A stretch of DNA of 46,499 bases, taken from NCBI GenBank assembly GCA_022684035.1, contig JAJHSB010000021.1, positions 1 through 46,499 on the forward strand, given 5' to 3'. A model generated the notes under the pieces. It had not been told where the DNA came from. It was given only the letters and a program-made list of their open reading frames with translations, and did not search any database. The translations under genes and the position numbers were made by a program. This DNA comes from Candidatus Acetothermia bacterium (GTDB lineage Bacteria > Bipolaricaulota > Bipolaricaulia > UBA7950). Shown in pieces: positions 17,193 through 25,879 of the stretch (positions are counted from its first letter, which is position 1; each line of letters starts with the position of its first letter).

Positions 17193-17353
17193 TGAATCTA
17201 AGTAGTTACGTCTATTCTGTTAATCCTGTCAATAGACGCTAACCATGTACCTTGACGCAAAGACCGCGGGAGCAGGAGTACGGCCCCGTGGAATACTCTA
17301 TTCCCATTGGGTACAGCGTGCCGTGCCCCTACTCTCGATCCTTCTTCTTCTCT

Positions 17354-17426
17354 ATCATTGCGAGGAGCGTAGTGAGCCGAAGCCCAGAGTGAAGCGAAGG
17401 GGACGCGGCAATCCCGAAGCAATCTC
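17354..17426. repeat. Dispersed TCATTGCGAG element, half-copy R3
   Basis: It begins ATCATTGCGAGGAGCG (17354 on) and includes GGCAATCCCGAAGCAATCTC, the inner arm shared with the other copies. The inverted right end CTCGCAATGAC is missing, so this is a truncated copy. Confidence 0.55.
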
Positions 17427-17470
17427 AATCCCGCGACAGATACAACCAGCCAACATCTATCTCTGATAGC

Positions 17471-17503
17471 AAAGCAGAAGCCGGTTGCAAAACTCTGCTT
17501 TTT
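17471..17503 (+). terminator. Hairpin with T-run upstream of apgM
   Basis: AAAGCAGA (17471-17478) pairs with TCTGCTTT (17494-17501) around a 15-base loop and ends in five Ts. It resembles a weak intrinsic terminator. It may insulate apgM from upstream reading, or act as an attenuator if transcription starts further upstream. Confidence 0.35.
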
Positions 17504-17552
17504 CGGTTAAATTCTAAGTTGGAGACTAAGCTCTGCTACACAGGAGGAAAAG

Positions 17553-18800
17553 ATGAAGGCGATTCTAATCATCGCCGATGGACTTGGTGGCCGACCGACA
17601 GACTATAATGGCAAGACTTGTTTGGAAGCTGCTAAGACGCCGTATTTAGATGATCTTGCCGCCCGTGGCGCTGTCGGGCTGATGGATCCGATTGGACCGG
17701 GAATTTGCCCGGGGAGTGATACTGCTCATCTTTCGATTTTAGGACAGAATCCGCATAAGGTTTACACTGGCCGCGGAGCCTTCGAAGCATTGGGAATCGG
17801 AATGGAGATGGCACCCGGTGATATCGGATTCCGCGCTAATTTTGCTACTGTTGAACCGACGCCGGAAGGGCTACGAGTACTCGATCGACGCGCCGGCCGG
17901 ATAAGTACAGGGCAGAAGGAATTAGAAGCAGCGATCAATTCGATTAAGTTGAATGACGTACCTGATGTTGACTTTGAATTTCGCGTCAGTACCCAGCATC
18001 GCGGTGCGCTCGTCCTGCGCGGCAATGGGCTATGTCGTTACGTCAGCGGGACTGATCCTAAGCAAGAAGGAAAGATCATCGGCACTTCCCATCCCACTGT
18101 AGTAGGAAATATTGATGCTCAGCGCACTGCTGTCGCACTGAACGAACTGACAAAGAAGAGTTACGAGGTGCTCTGTGACCATCCGATCAATCATCGACGT
18201 ACAGACGCAGGGAAATCGCCCGCCAATATTCTGTTAAGTCGAGGAGCGGCCGACTTGCCGGTATTTCAGTCGCTAACATCAATCTATGGGGTACAAGGAG
18301 CGGTACTTGCATTGGGGGCACTCTACCGCGGAATTGGAAGAGCTCTCGGTATGAAGATGATTACTCTTATTGACGATACAAACTCGCTTGACGAGGATCT
18401 GGCGGCCATCGCCAAAATGGCTGTTGCGGCGCTGCGTGAATTCGATTATCTCTTCATCCATATTAAAGGACCGGATAACGCTGCCCATGACAAGGACGCG
18501 ATTGCGAAGATCGCGATGATCGAGCGAATCGATAGTGAATTGATCGCCTATTTAACTTCACAAGTAGATTGGAAAACGACTCACCTTGCATTCACCGGTG
18601 ATCATACAACGCCGATCGAGTATGGCGATCATACTGCTGAGCCAGTACCGATTATCTTTGTAGGGCCGAATGTTTTATCTGATAAGGTGAAAGAATTTCA
18701 TGAACGGGCTGCGGCCGAAGGAGGGTTAGGACGATTCAGCGGGCAGGCACTGCCGATTTTGTTCAATTACAATAATTGGGCGCCGAAATTCGGAACTTGA
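17553..18800 (+). CDS. apgM: Archaeal-type cofactor-independent phosphoglycerate mutase ApgM
   Basis: This 415-residue alkaline-phosphatase-superfamily enzyme interconverts 3- and 2-phosphoglycerate in glycolysis and gluconeogenesis. Markers are the metal-binding ILIIADGLGGRP at the start, GPGICPGSDTAHLSILG (about 48-64), YTGRGAFEALG (71-81), FRANFAT, HRGALVLRG, IHIKGPDNAAHDKD and LAFTGDHTTPIEYGDHT, which contain the Asp and His metal ligands. The length fits the archaeal/bacterial ApgM group, not the 510-residue GpmI. An AGGAGG precedes the ATG. It appears to be a single-gene unit. Confidence 0.95.
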   Translation: MKAILIIADGLGGRPTDYNGKTCLEAAKTPYLDDLAARGAVGLMDPIGPGICPGSDTAHLSILGQNPHKVYTGRGAFEALGIGMEMAPGDIGFRANFATVEPTPEGLRVLDRRAGRISTGQKELEAAINSIKLNDVPDVDFEFRVSTQHRGALVLRGNGLCRYVSGTDPKQEGKIIGTSHPTVVGNIDAQRTAVALNELTKKSYEVLCDHPINHRRTDAGKSPANILLSRGAADLPVFQSLTSIYGVQGAVLALGALYRGIGRALGMKMITLIDDTNSLDEDLAAIAKMAVAALREFDYLFIHIKGPDNAAHDKDAIAKIAMIERIDSELIAYLTSQVDWKTTHLAFTGDHTTPIEYGDHTAEPVPIIFVGPNVLSDKVKEFHERAAAEGGLGRFSGQALPILFNYNNWAPKFGT

Positions 18801-19136
18801 ATTAATCGTTATTTGTCGCAGTAAAGTGCAGGAACAGCAGCCCATTTACGCAGCGAATGTTGAGTTTTGAGTTAAGAAACGAGGTAATAGGTGATCGGTT
18901 AAGAAAAAATGGGAAAGAGAAATAACATGTAGAAACGAACCTATGTGTACGCCCGTCTTTGCAGATTCACCGGTCTGCAGGTGGGTCTGCTCCCGGCAGA
19001 GAGAGGAGAACAGGAAGATAAACCAACCAGTCAGGATTAAGGTTTCAAAAACGATGCCTATAAATCAGGATTAAGATAAGGTAAAGAACCTTGAACCTGA
19101 TAACTTTAAGTAGTTTCGATACGAGGAGGTAAATTA
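18801..19136. other. Spacer between apgM and plsY
   Basis: No gene is seen. It contains the 20-base motif CCTGATAACTTTAAGTAGTT (19096-19115), which matches at 19 of 20 positions a motif on the other strand before the HTH-PRTase gene, and GAGGAGG as the plsY Shine-Dalgarno. A CAGGATTAAG direct repeat occurs near 19033 and 19065. Confidence 0.5.
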
Positions 19137-19784
19137 ATGGCGCTTGCTCCATTACTTTTGATATCGTACCTTGTGGGAGCAATTCCTACGGGATTCATCG
19201 TGGGTAAGCTATTGCGTAATATCGATATTCGCCACCATGGAAGCAGCAATCTCGGCGGAACGAATGTATGGCGTGTTCTCGGCCCTAAGGCAGGAGCCTT
19301 CGTGCTCGGGTGTGATATCGGGAAAGGATATCTCGTCGTCGCAATAATTGCTCAGATCCGCTTCACTCCGCTGCTGCTGGATTACGCGGTCGTCGCTATT
19401 CTGTGTGGATTAGCTGCCATTATTGGACATGTATTCCCCATTTATCTGCAACTCCGCGGCGGAAAAGGAGTAGCCACTACCGGAGGAGTGATGATTGCGC
19501 TTGCTCCATTGCCTACCGCAATCAGTATTGGTCTATTTGCGGTGATTCTTACCAGCACAGGTTATGTCGCGCTTGGGTCGATCATTGCTGCTTGCTTGCT
19601 GCCGATTTCACTCGTTATTTTCAACCGCTTTACAGGGTTACAATTTCATCCTCTACTGATCGGTTTCACAACAGCACTCGCTCTTTTTATTCTATTTAAT
19701 CATCGTCGTAATATTGCCCGTTTACTTGCCGGCAAAGAAAACCGATTCGAACGAGCAATGATCTGGCGGAGACTCTTTCGCTAA
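19137..19784 (+). CDS. plsY: Acyl-phosphate:glycerol-3-phosphate acyltransferase PlsY
   Basis: This 215-residue inner-membrane protein transfers acyl groups from acyl-phosphate to glycerol 3-phosphate, the first step of phospholipid synthesis. The three PlsY motifs are present: HGSSNLGGTNVWR (34-46), the glycine-rich RGGKGVATTGG after the third helix, and NHRRNIARLLAGKENR near the C-terminus. Hydrophobic helices separate them in the expected pattern. The ATG is preceded by GAGGAGG at a good distance. It has no co-directional partner nearby. Confidence 0.96.
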   Translation: MALAPLLLISYLVGAIPTGFIVGKLLRNIDIRHHGSSNLGGTNVWRVLGPKAGAFVLGCDIGKGYLVVAIIAQIRFTPLLLDYAVVAILCGLAAIIGHVFPIYLQLRGGKGVATTGGVMIALAPLPTAISIGLFAVILTSTGYVALGSIIAACLLPISLVIFNRFTGLQFHPLLIGFTTALALFILFNHRRNIARLLAGKENRFERAMIWRRLFR

Positions 19785-19814
19785 TAATAAGTGGTTGTGC
19801 TTCAGAACTTTTAC

Positions 19815-19846
19815 TAAAGAGTATAACGAGTAAAGAGTATAACGAG
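19815..19846 (+). repeat. Perfect 16-base tandem duplication
   Basis: TAAAGAGTATAACGAG occurs at 19815-19830 and again immediately at 19831-19846, with no mismatch. It lies just after plsY. The perfect identity suggests a recent slippage event. Confidence 0.85.
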
Positions 19847-19862
19847 CTTGGCCGACTAATTT

Positions 19863-19977
19863 ATTCCACAACGAACGACTCCAGTAATGCCAGAAAGGAG
19901 GGATCGATCGTTGTTCCCAGTCCGGGTGAATTTAGCAGTTCGATCGTCCCGCCTGCACCGTAGGTGATACCGAAGAT
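19863..19977 (-). pseudogene. Fragment duplicated from the 3' end of the dipeptide epimerase gene
   Basis: From 19863 the sequence repeats the epimerase 3' end at 27685 onward with only a few substitutions over about 103 bases, then degrades until about 19977. On the minus strand it encodes TYGAGGTIEL.NSPGLGTTIDP and the terminal LESFVVE and stop. Both copies lie on the same strand, so the 7.8 kb between them is bracketed by direct repeats. No upstream epimerase sequence remains here. Confidence 0.85.
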
Positions 19978-20190
19978 GGGCGTTCTCTTCACAGTCTCCC
20001 TTATGATTTTGGATCAAGCTTTCAGATACTCTAAAACAGCTGCTCTCGCTGTCTCTCGGTTGATCTTCCTAAAGTTTCTTATAGTCGATTCTGCCCTCAG
20101 CCAGTTGCGTATGGTGTCCAGTTCTCATACTTCATCCACTCCTTATCGTCAACGGTAAGACCCAGTCCTTCTTAGGAAGGATAGGGCCTT
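19978..20190 (-). pseudogene. Decayed coding remnant of unknown family
   Basis: The minus strand shows protein-like segments in shifted frames: LTVDDKEWMKYENWTPYA, then NWLRAESTIRNFRKINRETA followed by RAAVLEYLKA, then after a stop SKIIRETVKRTPIFG running into the epimerase fragment. The composition looks like an old gene broken by at least one frameshift and one stop. I do not recognise the family; a mobile-element protein is possible. Confidence 0.3.
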
Positions 20191-20237
20191 CTCTATATAC
20201 AAAATATAGTATGTCTTGGACACCGCACATTTGTCCC

Positions 20238-20266
20238 TTGACTTTCTATCGAAATTGCATTATTAT
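20238..20266 (+). promoter_or_regulatory. Strong sigma-70 promoter for the dppABC operon
   Basis: TTGACT (20238-20243), a 17-base spacer and TATTAT (20261-20266) form a near-consensus promoter. The start near 20273 gives an untranslated leader of about 170 bases before dppA. The leader contains an AAGGAGGTGG at about 20356 with no following ORF of note, and the real Shine-Dalgarno AAGGAGG just before the dppA ATG. Confidence 0.7.
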
Positions 20267-20442
20267 TTACAATTAGAGGTCTGAGGACTTATCAGCATCA
20301 TGACAAAGGCAGCAAATTAAATTGCCGACTCGTAGCGGAGCATCCTTGACCTTAAAGGAGGTGGTCGATTCGCGCAAAAAACAAAAAGAGAGTAAAGAGC
20401 AAGCAAAAGATGCAGAAATTTAAAACTTAAGGAGGTTTTAAA

Positions 20443-22014
20443 ATGAAATTTAGGAGTCTTTTGATAATAGGACTAATTTTCGCGATGGCGTTTGCCGTCG
20501 GGTTGGGTGCTGGCACTGAAGAACCCAGACGTGGTGGAACGATAGTTTTGATGGGCCATCATGAGCTTGCAGGCCTCAGCCCGGACGACATCGGGCCGAC
20601 CGTCACCGAGGCAGCAATTTTCAATATTCATAATGCGCTGATCGAACTGGACCACAACCTGAACTTCCAACCGGTCTTGGCCAAGTCGTATGAGATTAGC
20701 CCGGATGGTCTGACAATTACGTTCCACCTTCGGCGGGGTGTGTTATTTCATGATGGCACCCCCTTCACATCCGCGGACGTAAAGTACACCTATGAATTTT
20801 ACGGAGATCCGGCCAATGCTGCACTAATAAGGGGCCGCTTCGTGAGCGTTGACCGGATAGAGACACCGGATGACTACACCGTTGTCGTCCACCTGAAGGA
20901 ACCGGATGCAACCTTCCTGACGCTAGCGGCGACTACCCGCATTGTTCCCAAGCACTATCATATGCGGGTTGGACAGGCGGTATACCGGACAGCTCCGATT
21001 GGCACCGGTCCGTTCAAGCTTGTGGAGTGGAGGCCTGCCGAATTCACGCTGCTTAGGGCTTTCGACGATCACTTCAGGGGTCGGCCACATATCGATTACC
21101 TTCGGATCGATGTGGTGCCAGAAGCGACGGTTCGTGCGATGGCCCTCGAAATGGGCATGGCCGACGCCAGTATTTGGCCGTTTTTAGTGGAGGATAATCT
21201 GCGCTTTGCCGCCGATCCTCGCTTCAAGACCTTTATAACCGCATCCCTGGCAGTGAATCACTTCCGAATCAATACACGGCTGCCGCAATTTCAAGACAAG
21301 CGGGTACGCCAGGCGATGATGTATGCTACTGACCGTCAGCGGATGATCGACGAAGTCTTCGCCGGTGCGGCGGTAGTGGCGCACACCAACAAATCACCAG
21401 CGCTTGAATTCTGGTTCAATCCATATACCAGGAGGTACGATTTTAACCCGGAGAAAGCCAAAGCACTCCTAGATGAAGCAGGCTGGAGGGTTGGCCCTGA
21501 TGGCATCAGGGTGAAGGACCGAATAAGACTCTCATTCACCTTGCACGTATTCACCGGGGACGTGGTCCGTATGCCCCAAGCCGAGCTTATGCAGTACTTC
21601 CTGCGAGCGGTTGGAATCGAGATGCTGATCACGGAGACTCCCGCCGCAGTTGTAACCGCAGGGATGCGTGCCGGTACAAAGCATGCCCAGCTCCATAACT
21701 GGACCTTCGGTAGCACCGAGCCGTGTTTATGGATAAAGCTGCATTCTAGGGGAGGCGACAACAGAAGCCACTGGAGCCACCCGAGGGTGGATGAACTGCT
21801 GGATATGGGGCGTAGAGAGATGAACCTTGAGAAGCGCCGGGCAATCTACTGGGAGATCCAAGAGATCGTCGCCGAGGAGGTACCTTTCCTGTTTATGATG
21901 TACTGGGACTGGTTTAATAGCTGGAATAAACGGGTCAGGGGCCTGCCGGAGACAGCGCTCTCCGGGTCACACATCTTCCTCTACCTGATGCACACATTAT
22001 GGATTGATGAGTGA
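20443..22014 (+). CDS. Peptide-binding protein of an ABC importer (SBP family 5)
   Basis: This 523-residue extracytoplasmic solute-binding protein of the DppA/OppA family captures peptides for the adjacent permease. Residues 1-22 form a signal peptide, with a basic start and a hydrophobic core (LLIIGLIFAMAFAVGLGAG). There is no lipobox cysteine, so it is probably a soluble periplasmic protein. Family blocks follow: LAKSYEISPDGLTITFHLRRGVLFHDG, FTSADVKYTYEF, IGTGPFKLVEW and VRQAMMYATDR. The Shine-Dalgarno AAGGAGG is strong. A GC-rich hairpin separates it from the permease genes. The ligand cannot be told from sequence; context suggests D-residue-containing peptides. Confidence 0.93.
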   Translation: MKFRSLLIIGLIFAMAFAVGLGAGTEEPRRGGTIVLMGHHELAGLSPDDIGPTVTEAAIFNIHNALIELDHNLNFQPVLAKSYEISPDGLTITFHLRRGVLFHDGTPFTSADVKYTYEFYGDPANAALIRGRFVSVDRIETPDDYTVVVHLKEPDATFLTLAATTRIVPKHYHMRVGQAVYRTAPIGTGPFKLVEWRPAEFTLLRAFDDHFRGRPHIDYLRIDVVPEATVRAMALEMGMADASIWPFLVEDNLRFAADPRFKTFITASLAVNHFRINTRLPQFQDKRVRQAMMYATDRQRMIDEVFAGAAVVAHTNKSPALEFWFNPYTRRYDFNPEKAKALLDEAGWRVGPDGIRVKDRIRLSFTLHVFTGDVVRMPQAELMQYFLRAVGIEMLITETPAAVVTAGMRAGTKHAQLHNWTFGSTEPCLWIKLHSRGGDNRSHWSHPRVDELLDMGRREMNLEKRRAIYWEIQEIVAEEVPFLFMMYWDWFNSWNKRVRGLPETALSGSHIFLYLMHTLWIDE

Positions 22015-22033
22015 AACGTGAGTAAATAGATAG

Positions 22034-22086
22034 CGCCCGCAGGGGGGGGCCGTTTACACTGCACTAATGGCCGGCCCCTGCGGGCG
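22034..22086 (+). promoter_or_regulatory. Intercistronic stem-loop between binding protein and permease genes
   Basis: CGCCCGCAGGGG (22034-22045) pairs perfectly with CCCCTGCGGGCG (22075-22086). No T-run follows, so it is not a classic terminator. Stem-loops at this place in other ABC operons (for example malE-malF) protect the upstream mRNA and raise binding-protein levels over permease, and the same is inferred here. Confidence 0.7.
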
Positions 22087-22137
22087 TAAAGGGCCGTCAT
22101 CAGTTTGGCGAGAATAACCGCATGAAGGGTGAAAGCA

Positions 22138-23070
22138 ATGCTAGCATATAGTGTCCAACGTCTGCTTCACGGATTGGTGATTATCTTACTCGTTTGCGTT
22201 GCAACCTTTATGGTGTTGCGGTTGGTCCCTGCTTGCCCAATAGAGTTCCTGACTGGAGGCGAGGACGCACGCATTGGCCGCGAAGTGATAGCTGCAATTC
22301 ATGCAAGATGGGGACTTGATCGACCGTGGCATGAGCAGTTCTTGGTCTGGCTTAACAACATGTTGCGCGGCAACTGGGGAGAGTCGATTGTCAGAATGGG
22401 TGTGCCGGTGCGACATATGGTGGTTGAGGCTGCGCAGGTGACAGCAACGCTGACTGGGATCTCCATAGCCATCGCGGTGCTGATAGCGATCCCATCAGGG
22501 ATTATTGGCGGAGCGAGGCGTAACTCATTCTTTGACTACTTACTCACGTTTGGGGCAACGCTCGGTATTGCCATACCAAACTTCTGGTTTGCATTGATGG
22601 CAATCGCTATCTTCGCTTTAACCCTCCGCTGGTTACCCCCGTTCGGTATTCGGTCGTGGGAGGGTTTTATTCTTCCAGTGCTTGTGCTGGCCACTAACGA
22701 AATGGCGATATTTGCTCGTGTGATGCGGGGGAGCATCCTGGAAGTGTTGGGTCAGGACTATATTCGGACAGCACACGCCAAGGGGTTGGCCGAGACTGCT
22801 GTGGTTGTGCGTCATGCCGCGCGTAATGCGCTACTTTCAGTAGTGACCGTCATCGGCTTCAGAATCGCCTTCATCCTCAGTGGCACCATTGCCGTTGAGG
22901 TGATTTTTGCGATTCCTGGAATAGGTCGCCTATTCATGGACTCCATATTTCGCCTCGACTATCAGGTCGTGCAAACCATTGTGTTAATTATGGTTGTTCT
23001 TGTCGTTGTAGTGAACCTAATAACCGATTTGATCTATGCATACATTGATCCACGGATACGTGTTGCGTAA
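22138..23070 (+). CDS. Peptide ABC transporter permease, DppB type
   Basis: This 310-residue inner-membrane subunit carries six hydrophobic segments. The conserved coupling loop is HAKGLAETAVVVRHAARNALL, with the EAA-like glycine; it normally docks the ATPase. Other family marks are GLDRPWHEQFLVWLNNMLRGNWGESI in the periplasmic loop and the ending NLITDLIYAYIDPRIRVA. I prefer the ATG at 22138, which has AAGGGTG about 6 bases upstream, over the in-frame GTG at 22129. It is followed by the DppC-type gene 27 bases later. Confidence 0.93.
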   Translation: MLAYSVQRLLHGLVIILLVCVATFMVLRLVPACPIEFLTGGEDARIGREVIAAIHARWGLDRPWHEQFLVWLNNMLRGNWGESIVRMGVPVRHMVVEAAQVTATLTGISIAIAVLIAIPSGIIGGARRNSFFDYLLTFGATLGIAIPNFWFALMAIAIFALTLRWLPPFGIRSWEGFILPVLVLATNEMAIFARVMRGSILEVLGQDYIRTAHAKGLAETAVVVRHAARNALLSVVTVIGFRIAFILSGTIAVEVIFAIPGIGRLFMDSIFRLDYQVVQTIVLIMVVLVVVVNLITDLIYAYIDPRIRVA

Positions 23071-23097
23071 CTTATGTAAGGATTAGGAGTACCTACT

Positions 23098-23970
23098 GTG
23101 CAGCGTGTTACTGTGTCTCCACGTGAGGGGTCGGAGCTGTGGCAGGCGTGGCGTCGTTTTAGATGCAATCGGCTTGCTTTGGTTGGAGCTGTCTTTATTA
23201 TATTGCTCTGTCTGATAGCTATCTTTGCGGATGTTGTGGCACCTTACGGTTATACACAAATTTTTAGGGGTATGCGTGGTGTCGGGCCGTCCTGGGAGCA
23301 TCCGCTCGGATTCGACCACCTCGGGCGCGATCTACTGAGTCGCGTGATCTTTGGTACCCGAGTGGCGATAATCGTTGGTTTAAGCGCAAGTCTTTTGACG
23401 GCTCTCATCGGGGTAATAATCGGGGCAATCGCTGGTTATTGCGGTGGATGGGTTGATGGGGTGTTGTCCCGTATTACTGACACGGTGATGGCATTTCCTC
23501 TTTTTGTCCTTCTGGTTCTGCTGTCTGCGATGCTAGGCCCCAGTTTGCCTAACACAATTATGATCATCAGTCTCACGGGCTGGACACGCATCGCCCGGGT
23601 GGTCCGCGCCGAAGTGTTGAGCCTGAAGGAACAGGACTTCATCATAGCCGCACATGCACTCGGTGGGAGGAGCTCCTGGATTATCTGGCGGCATATTATG
23701 CCTAACGTGTTAGCGCCAGTAATTGTCCTTACGTCACTGGGAGTAGGTACGATGATTATCCTTGAGGCTACCCTTTCGTTCTTTGGTTTAGGTATTCCTG
23801 CCCCTGCCCCCTCCTGGGGCGGAATACTAGCCCATGGTCGACCGTTCATTCTCATGTTTCCTCACATTAGTATCGCTCCGGGTGTCATGATTGTCCTGAT
23901 CGTGCTGGCCTTCAATTTCTTCGGCGATGGCTTGCGCGATGCGCTCGATCCACGCCTGAAGAAAGCTTGA
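23098..23970 (+). CDS. Peptide ABC transporter permease, DppC type
   Basis: This 290-residue permease partners the preceding DppB-type protein. The start is GTG, with AGGA upstream. The N-terminal OppC-like helix follows a short cytoplasmic segment (AWRRFRCNRLALVGAVFI). HPLGFDHLGRDLLSRVIFGTR is the typical DppC signature at about 68-88. The EAA coupling loop is AAHALGGRSSWIIWRHIMPN. It ends FNFFGDGLRDALDPRL, as the family does. An ATPase should work with it, but the oppD/oppF genes downstream are broken. Confidence 0.94.
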   Translation: MQRVTVSPREGSELWQAWRRFRCNRLALVGAVFIILLCLIAIFADVVAPYGYTQIFRGMRGVGPSWEHPLGFDHLGRDLLSRVIFGTRVAIIVGLSASLLTALIGVIIGAIAGYCGGWVDGVLSRITDTVMAFPLFVLLVLLSAMLGPSLPNTIMIISLTGWTRIARVVRAEVLSLKEQDFIIAAHALGGRSSWIIWRHIMPNVLAPVIVLTSLGVGTMIILEATLSFFGLGIPAPAPSWGGILAHGRPFILMFPHISIAPGVMIVLIVLAFNFFGDGLRDALDPRLKKA

Positions 23971-24000
23971 TATTTCTTGGATTGAGGGGGTGGAACTTTA

Positions 24001-25635
24001 ATCTTTGACTTAATCATAAAAAATGGAATGATATTAGATGGATTGGGTAATCCCTGGTATAGAGGGGATGTTGGTATCAAGGATGAGATGATAAAGAAGA
24101 TTGGTGATATCAAAGAGGGAGCAAAGAGGGCAATCGATGCGGAAGGGATGATAGTGTGCCCTGGATTTATTGACATGCATTCTCATTCGGATTTCGCATT
24201 ACTCCTGAATCCGAAGGCTGAAAGCAAGATACTCCAGGGGGTGACTACCGAGGTCATTGGGAATTGCGGGGCATCAGCAGCGCCGATCAAAGATAAGACC
24301 ATAGATCTATTAAAGGATTACACCAATCCGATGTTAGGCTTTTTGAAGGACTGTCTCGATTGGGACTGGCGTGGATTTGGAGAATATCTTGCTAAGCTAA
24401 AGAAGGGGATAGCTGTCAATGTCGCTCCACTTGCGGGGCAAGGCACGATTAGAATTGCCGTTATGGGCTTTGATAAAAGGGATCCAAAAGAGAAGGAACT
24501 GGCAGAGATGAAAGAACTTCTTAAGGCAGCAATGGAGGAAGGCGCCTTTGGGTTGTCTACTGGTTTGATCTACCCACCGGGCTGCTTTTCTCAAACAGAA
24601 GAATTGATAGAGCTTGCAGGGGTGATCAAGGACTATGAAGGAATATATTTCTCTCATATCCGAGGGGAAAGTAATACTTTGATCCCTGCTCTTAAGGAAG
24701 CGATCACAATAGGGGAAAAAGCAGGGGTAAGCGTGGAGATCTCCCACCATAAAGCTGCCGGTAAGGCAAACTGGGGCAAGGTCAAGGAGACATTAAGAAT
24801 AATAGAAGAAGCAAGAGAAAGAGGCTTAGATGTTACAAGTGACCAATACCCCTATACTGCCACGAGCACGGGTTTAAGTGCGTTGCTCCCTGACTGGGTA
24901 CATGAGGGAGGAGTTAAAAGATTAGTGGGAAGACTTAGAGATCCGCAGACTCGGAGAAGAATCAGGAAGGATATGGAGGGAGATAGGCTTATCTATTGGA
25001 ATCCGCTTAAAGCCACTGAGTGGAGTAATATCATGATTTCTGCGGTGGGTACTGAGAGGAACAGAGAACTTGAGGGTAAGAGCATCGAGGAGATAGCAAA
25101 GTTGTGGGATAAAGATAGCTTTGATGTTCTCTTTGACCTTTTGATTGAGGAAGAATCGAATGTGCGAATGGTCTTTTTCAGGATGAGTGAGGATGATGTA
25201 ATCACAGTGATGAGGCATCCAACGACGATGATAGGGAGCGACGGAGCGGCTATCTCCAGGGAAGGGCCTTTAAGCAAGGGCAAGCCTCATCCAAGATCCT
25301 ATGGAACATTTCCAAGAATTCTGGGGAAATATGTAAGAGAGGAGAAGGTGCTTACCCTGGAAGATGCCGTGCGTAAGATGACTTTTCTTCCGGCACAAAA
25401 ACTCAAATTAAGGGATCGCGGGGTACTTAAGCAAGAATACAAAGCTGACATAGTGGTTTTCGATCCGGAAAAGGTGAAAGATAGGGCTACTTACACATAT
25501 CCTCACCAGCAGCCAGAAGGGATACTTTATGTACTGGTAAATGGCGAGATAGCTGTTGAGGAAGGAAAATACGTCGGAAAGACGGCTGGAAAGGTGCTTA
25601 CCCCTCTTTCAGTCGGGGCTTTGACCCCCACGTAA
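24001..25635 (+). CDS. N-acyl-D-amino-acid deacylase (D-aminoacylase), copy 1, apparent ATC start
   Basis: This amidohydrolase-superfamily enzyme (544 residues from 24001) removes N-acyl groups from D-amino acids. The metal-site residues of the family are present: HSHSD near residue 60 (HxH), GNCG (the bridging Cys), SHIRGE, SHHKA and IGSDG. The family N-terminus is M-F/Y-DLIIKNG. Here that segment reads FDLIIKNGM but is preceded by ATC (24001-24003), with GGTGG 7 bases upstream and a stop codon just before. The first ATG is at 24028, lacks a Shine-Dalgarno, and would cut off a conserved strand. Either ATC initiates, or the start has mutated. It follows dppC by 30 bases in the same operon. 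Confidence 0.88.
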   Translation: MFDLIIKNGMILDGLGNPWYRGDVGIKDEMIKKIGDIKEGAKRAIDAEGMIVCPGFIDMHSHSDFALLLNPKAESKILQGVTTEVIGNCGASAAPIKDKTIDLLKDYTNPMLGFLKDCLDWDWRGFGEYLAKLKKGIAVNVAPLAGQGTIRIAVMGFDKRDPKEKELAEMKELLKAAMEEGAFGLSTGLIYPPGCFSQTEELIELAGVIKDYEGIYFSHIRGESNTLIPALKEAITIGEKAGVSVEISHHKAAGKANWGKVKETLRIIEEARERGLDVTSDQYPYTATSTGLSALLPDWVHEGGVKRLVGRLRDPQTRRRIRKDMEGDRLIYWNPLKATEWSNIMISAVGTERNRELEGKSIEEIAKLWDKDSFDVLFDLLIEEESNVRMVFFRMSEDDVITVMRHPTTMIGSDGAAISREGPLSKGKPHPRSYGTFPRILGKYVREEKVLTLEDAVRKMTFLPAQKLKLRDRGVLKQEYKADIVVFDPEKVKDRATYTYPHQQPEGILYVLVNGEIAVEEGKYVGKTAGKVLTPLSVGALTPT

Positions 25636-25656
25636 GACCGTAGCTTTCTTGTTCTT

Positions 25657-25772
25657 GTCATTGCGAGAGTTCGTAGAACTCGTGGCAATCCCAAAGAGAT
25701 AATTTTCGGTTAGGTGCAGAATAAACTCTGTAGGTTATAAGGAATGGGATTGCTTCGCGGACTCGCAATGAC
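25657..25772. repeat. Dispersed TCATTGCGAG inverted-repeat element, copy R4
   Basis: It begins GTCATTGCGAG (25657-25667) and ends with the exact inverse CTCGCAATGAC (25762-25772). The inner parts AGTTCGTAGAACTCGTGGCAATCCC and GGGATTGCTTCGCGGA match R2. It sits between the D-aminoacylase gene and the oppD remnant. Confidence 0.8.
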
Positions 25773-25879
25773 AGAGAAAGATGGAGTTGATCCAGGTTTC
25801 GTAGATGTTTTAATACTAACCGTATATTTTCAGGTCTCAATCGGAGTATTACTGCACCGCGGTGTCAAGTGGGTCTTAA

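Larger units (their letters stand above)
17193..17552. other. Spacer before apgM with repeat fragment and hairpin
   Basis: Contains half-copy R3 of the TCATTGCGAG family (17354-17426), a GTGCCGTGCCCCTAC fragment that mirrors one near 14780, and a hairpin at 17471-17503. A weak promoter may be TTGCAA (17485-17490), 17 bases, TAAATT (17508-17513), overlapping the hairpin. No gene is seen. Confidence 0.45.
19785..20237. other. Degenerate spacer between plsY and the dpp promoter
   Basis: It holds a 16-base tandem duplication, a fragment of the dipeptide epimerase gene, and a decayed coding stretch, each listed separately. No intact gene is seen. Confidence 0.6.

Noticed and set aside
19964-20158. 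Plus-strand open frame of 64 codons before the dpp promoter
   Set aside because: The minus strand of the same stretch shows better protein-like fragments, so this is a chance frame over a remnant.
21336-21761. Minus-strand open frame of 141 codons inside the binding-protein gene
   Set aside because: Opposite a conserved SBP family 5 coding region, with no recognisable protein motif.
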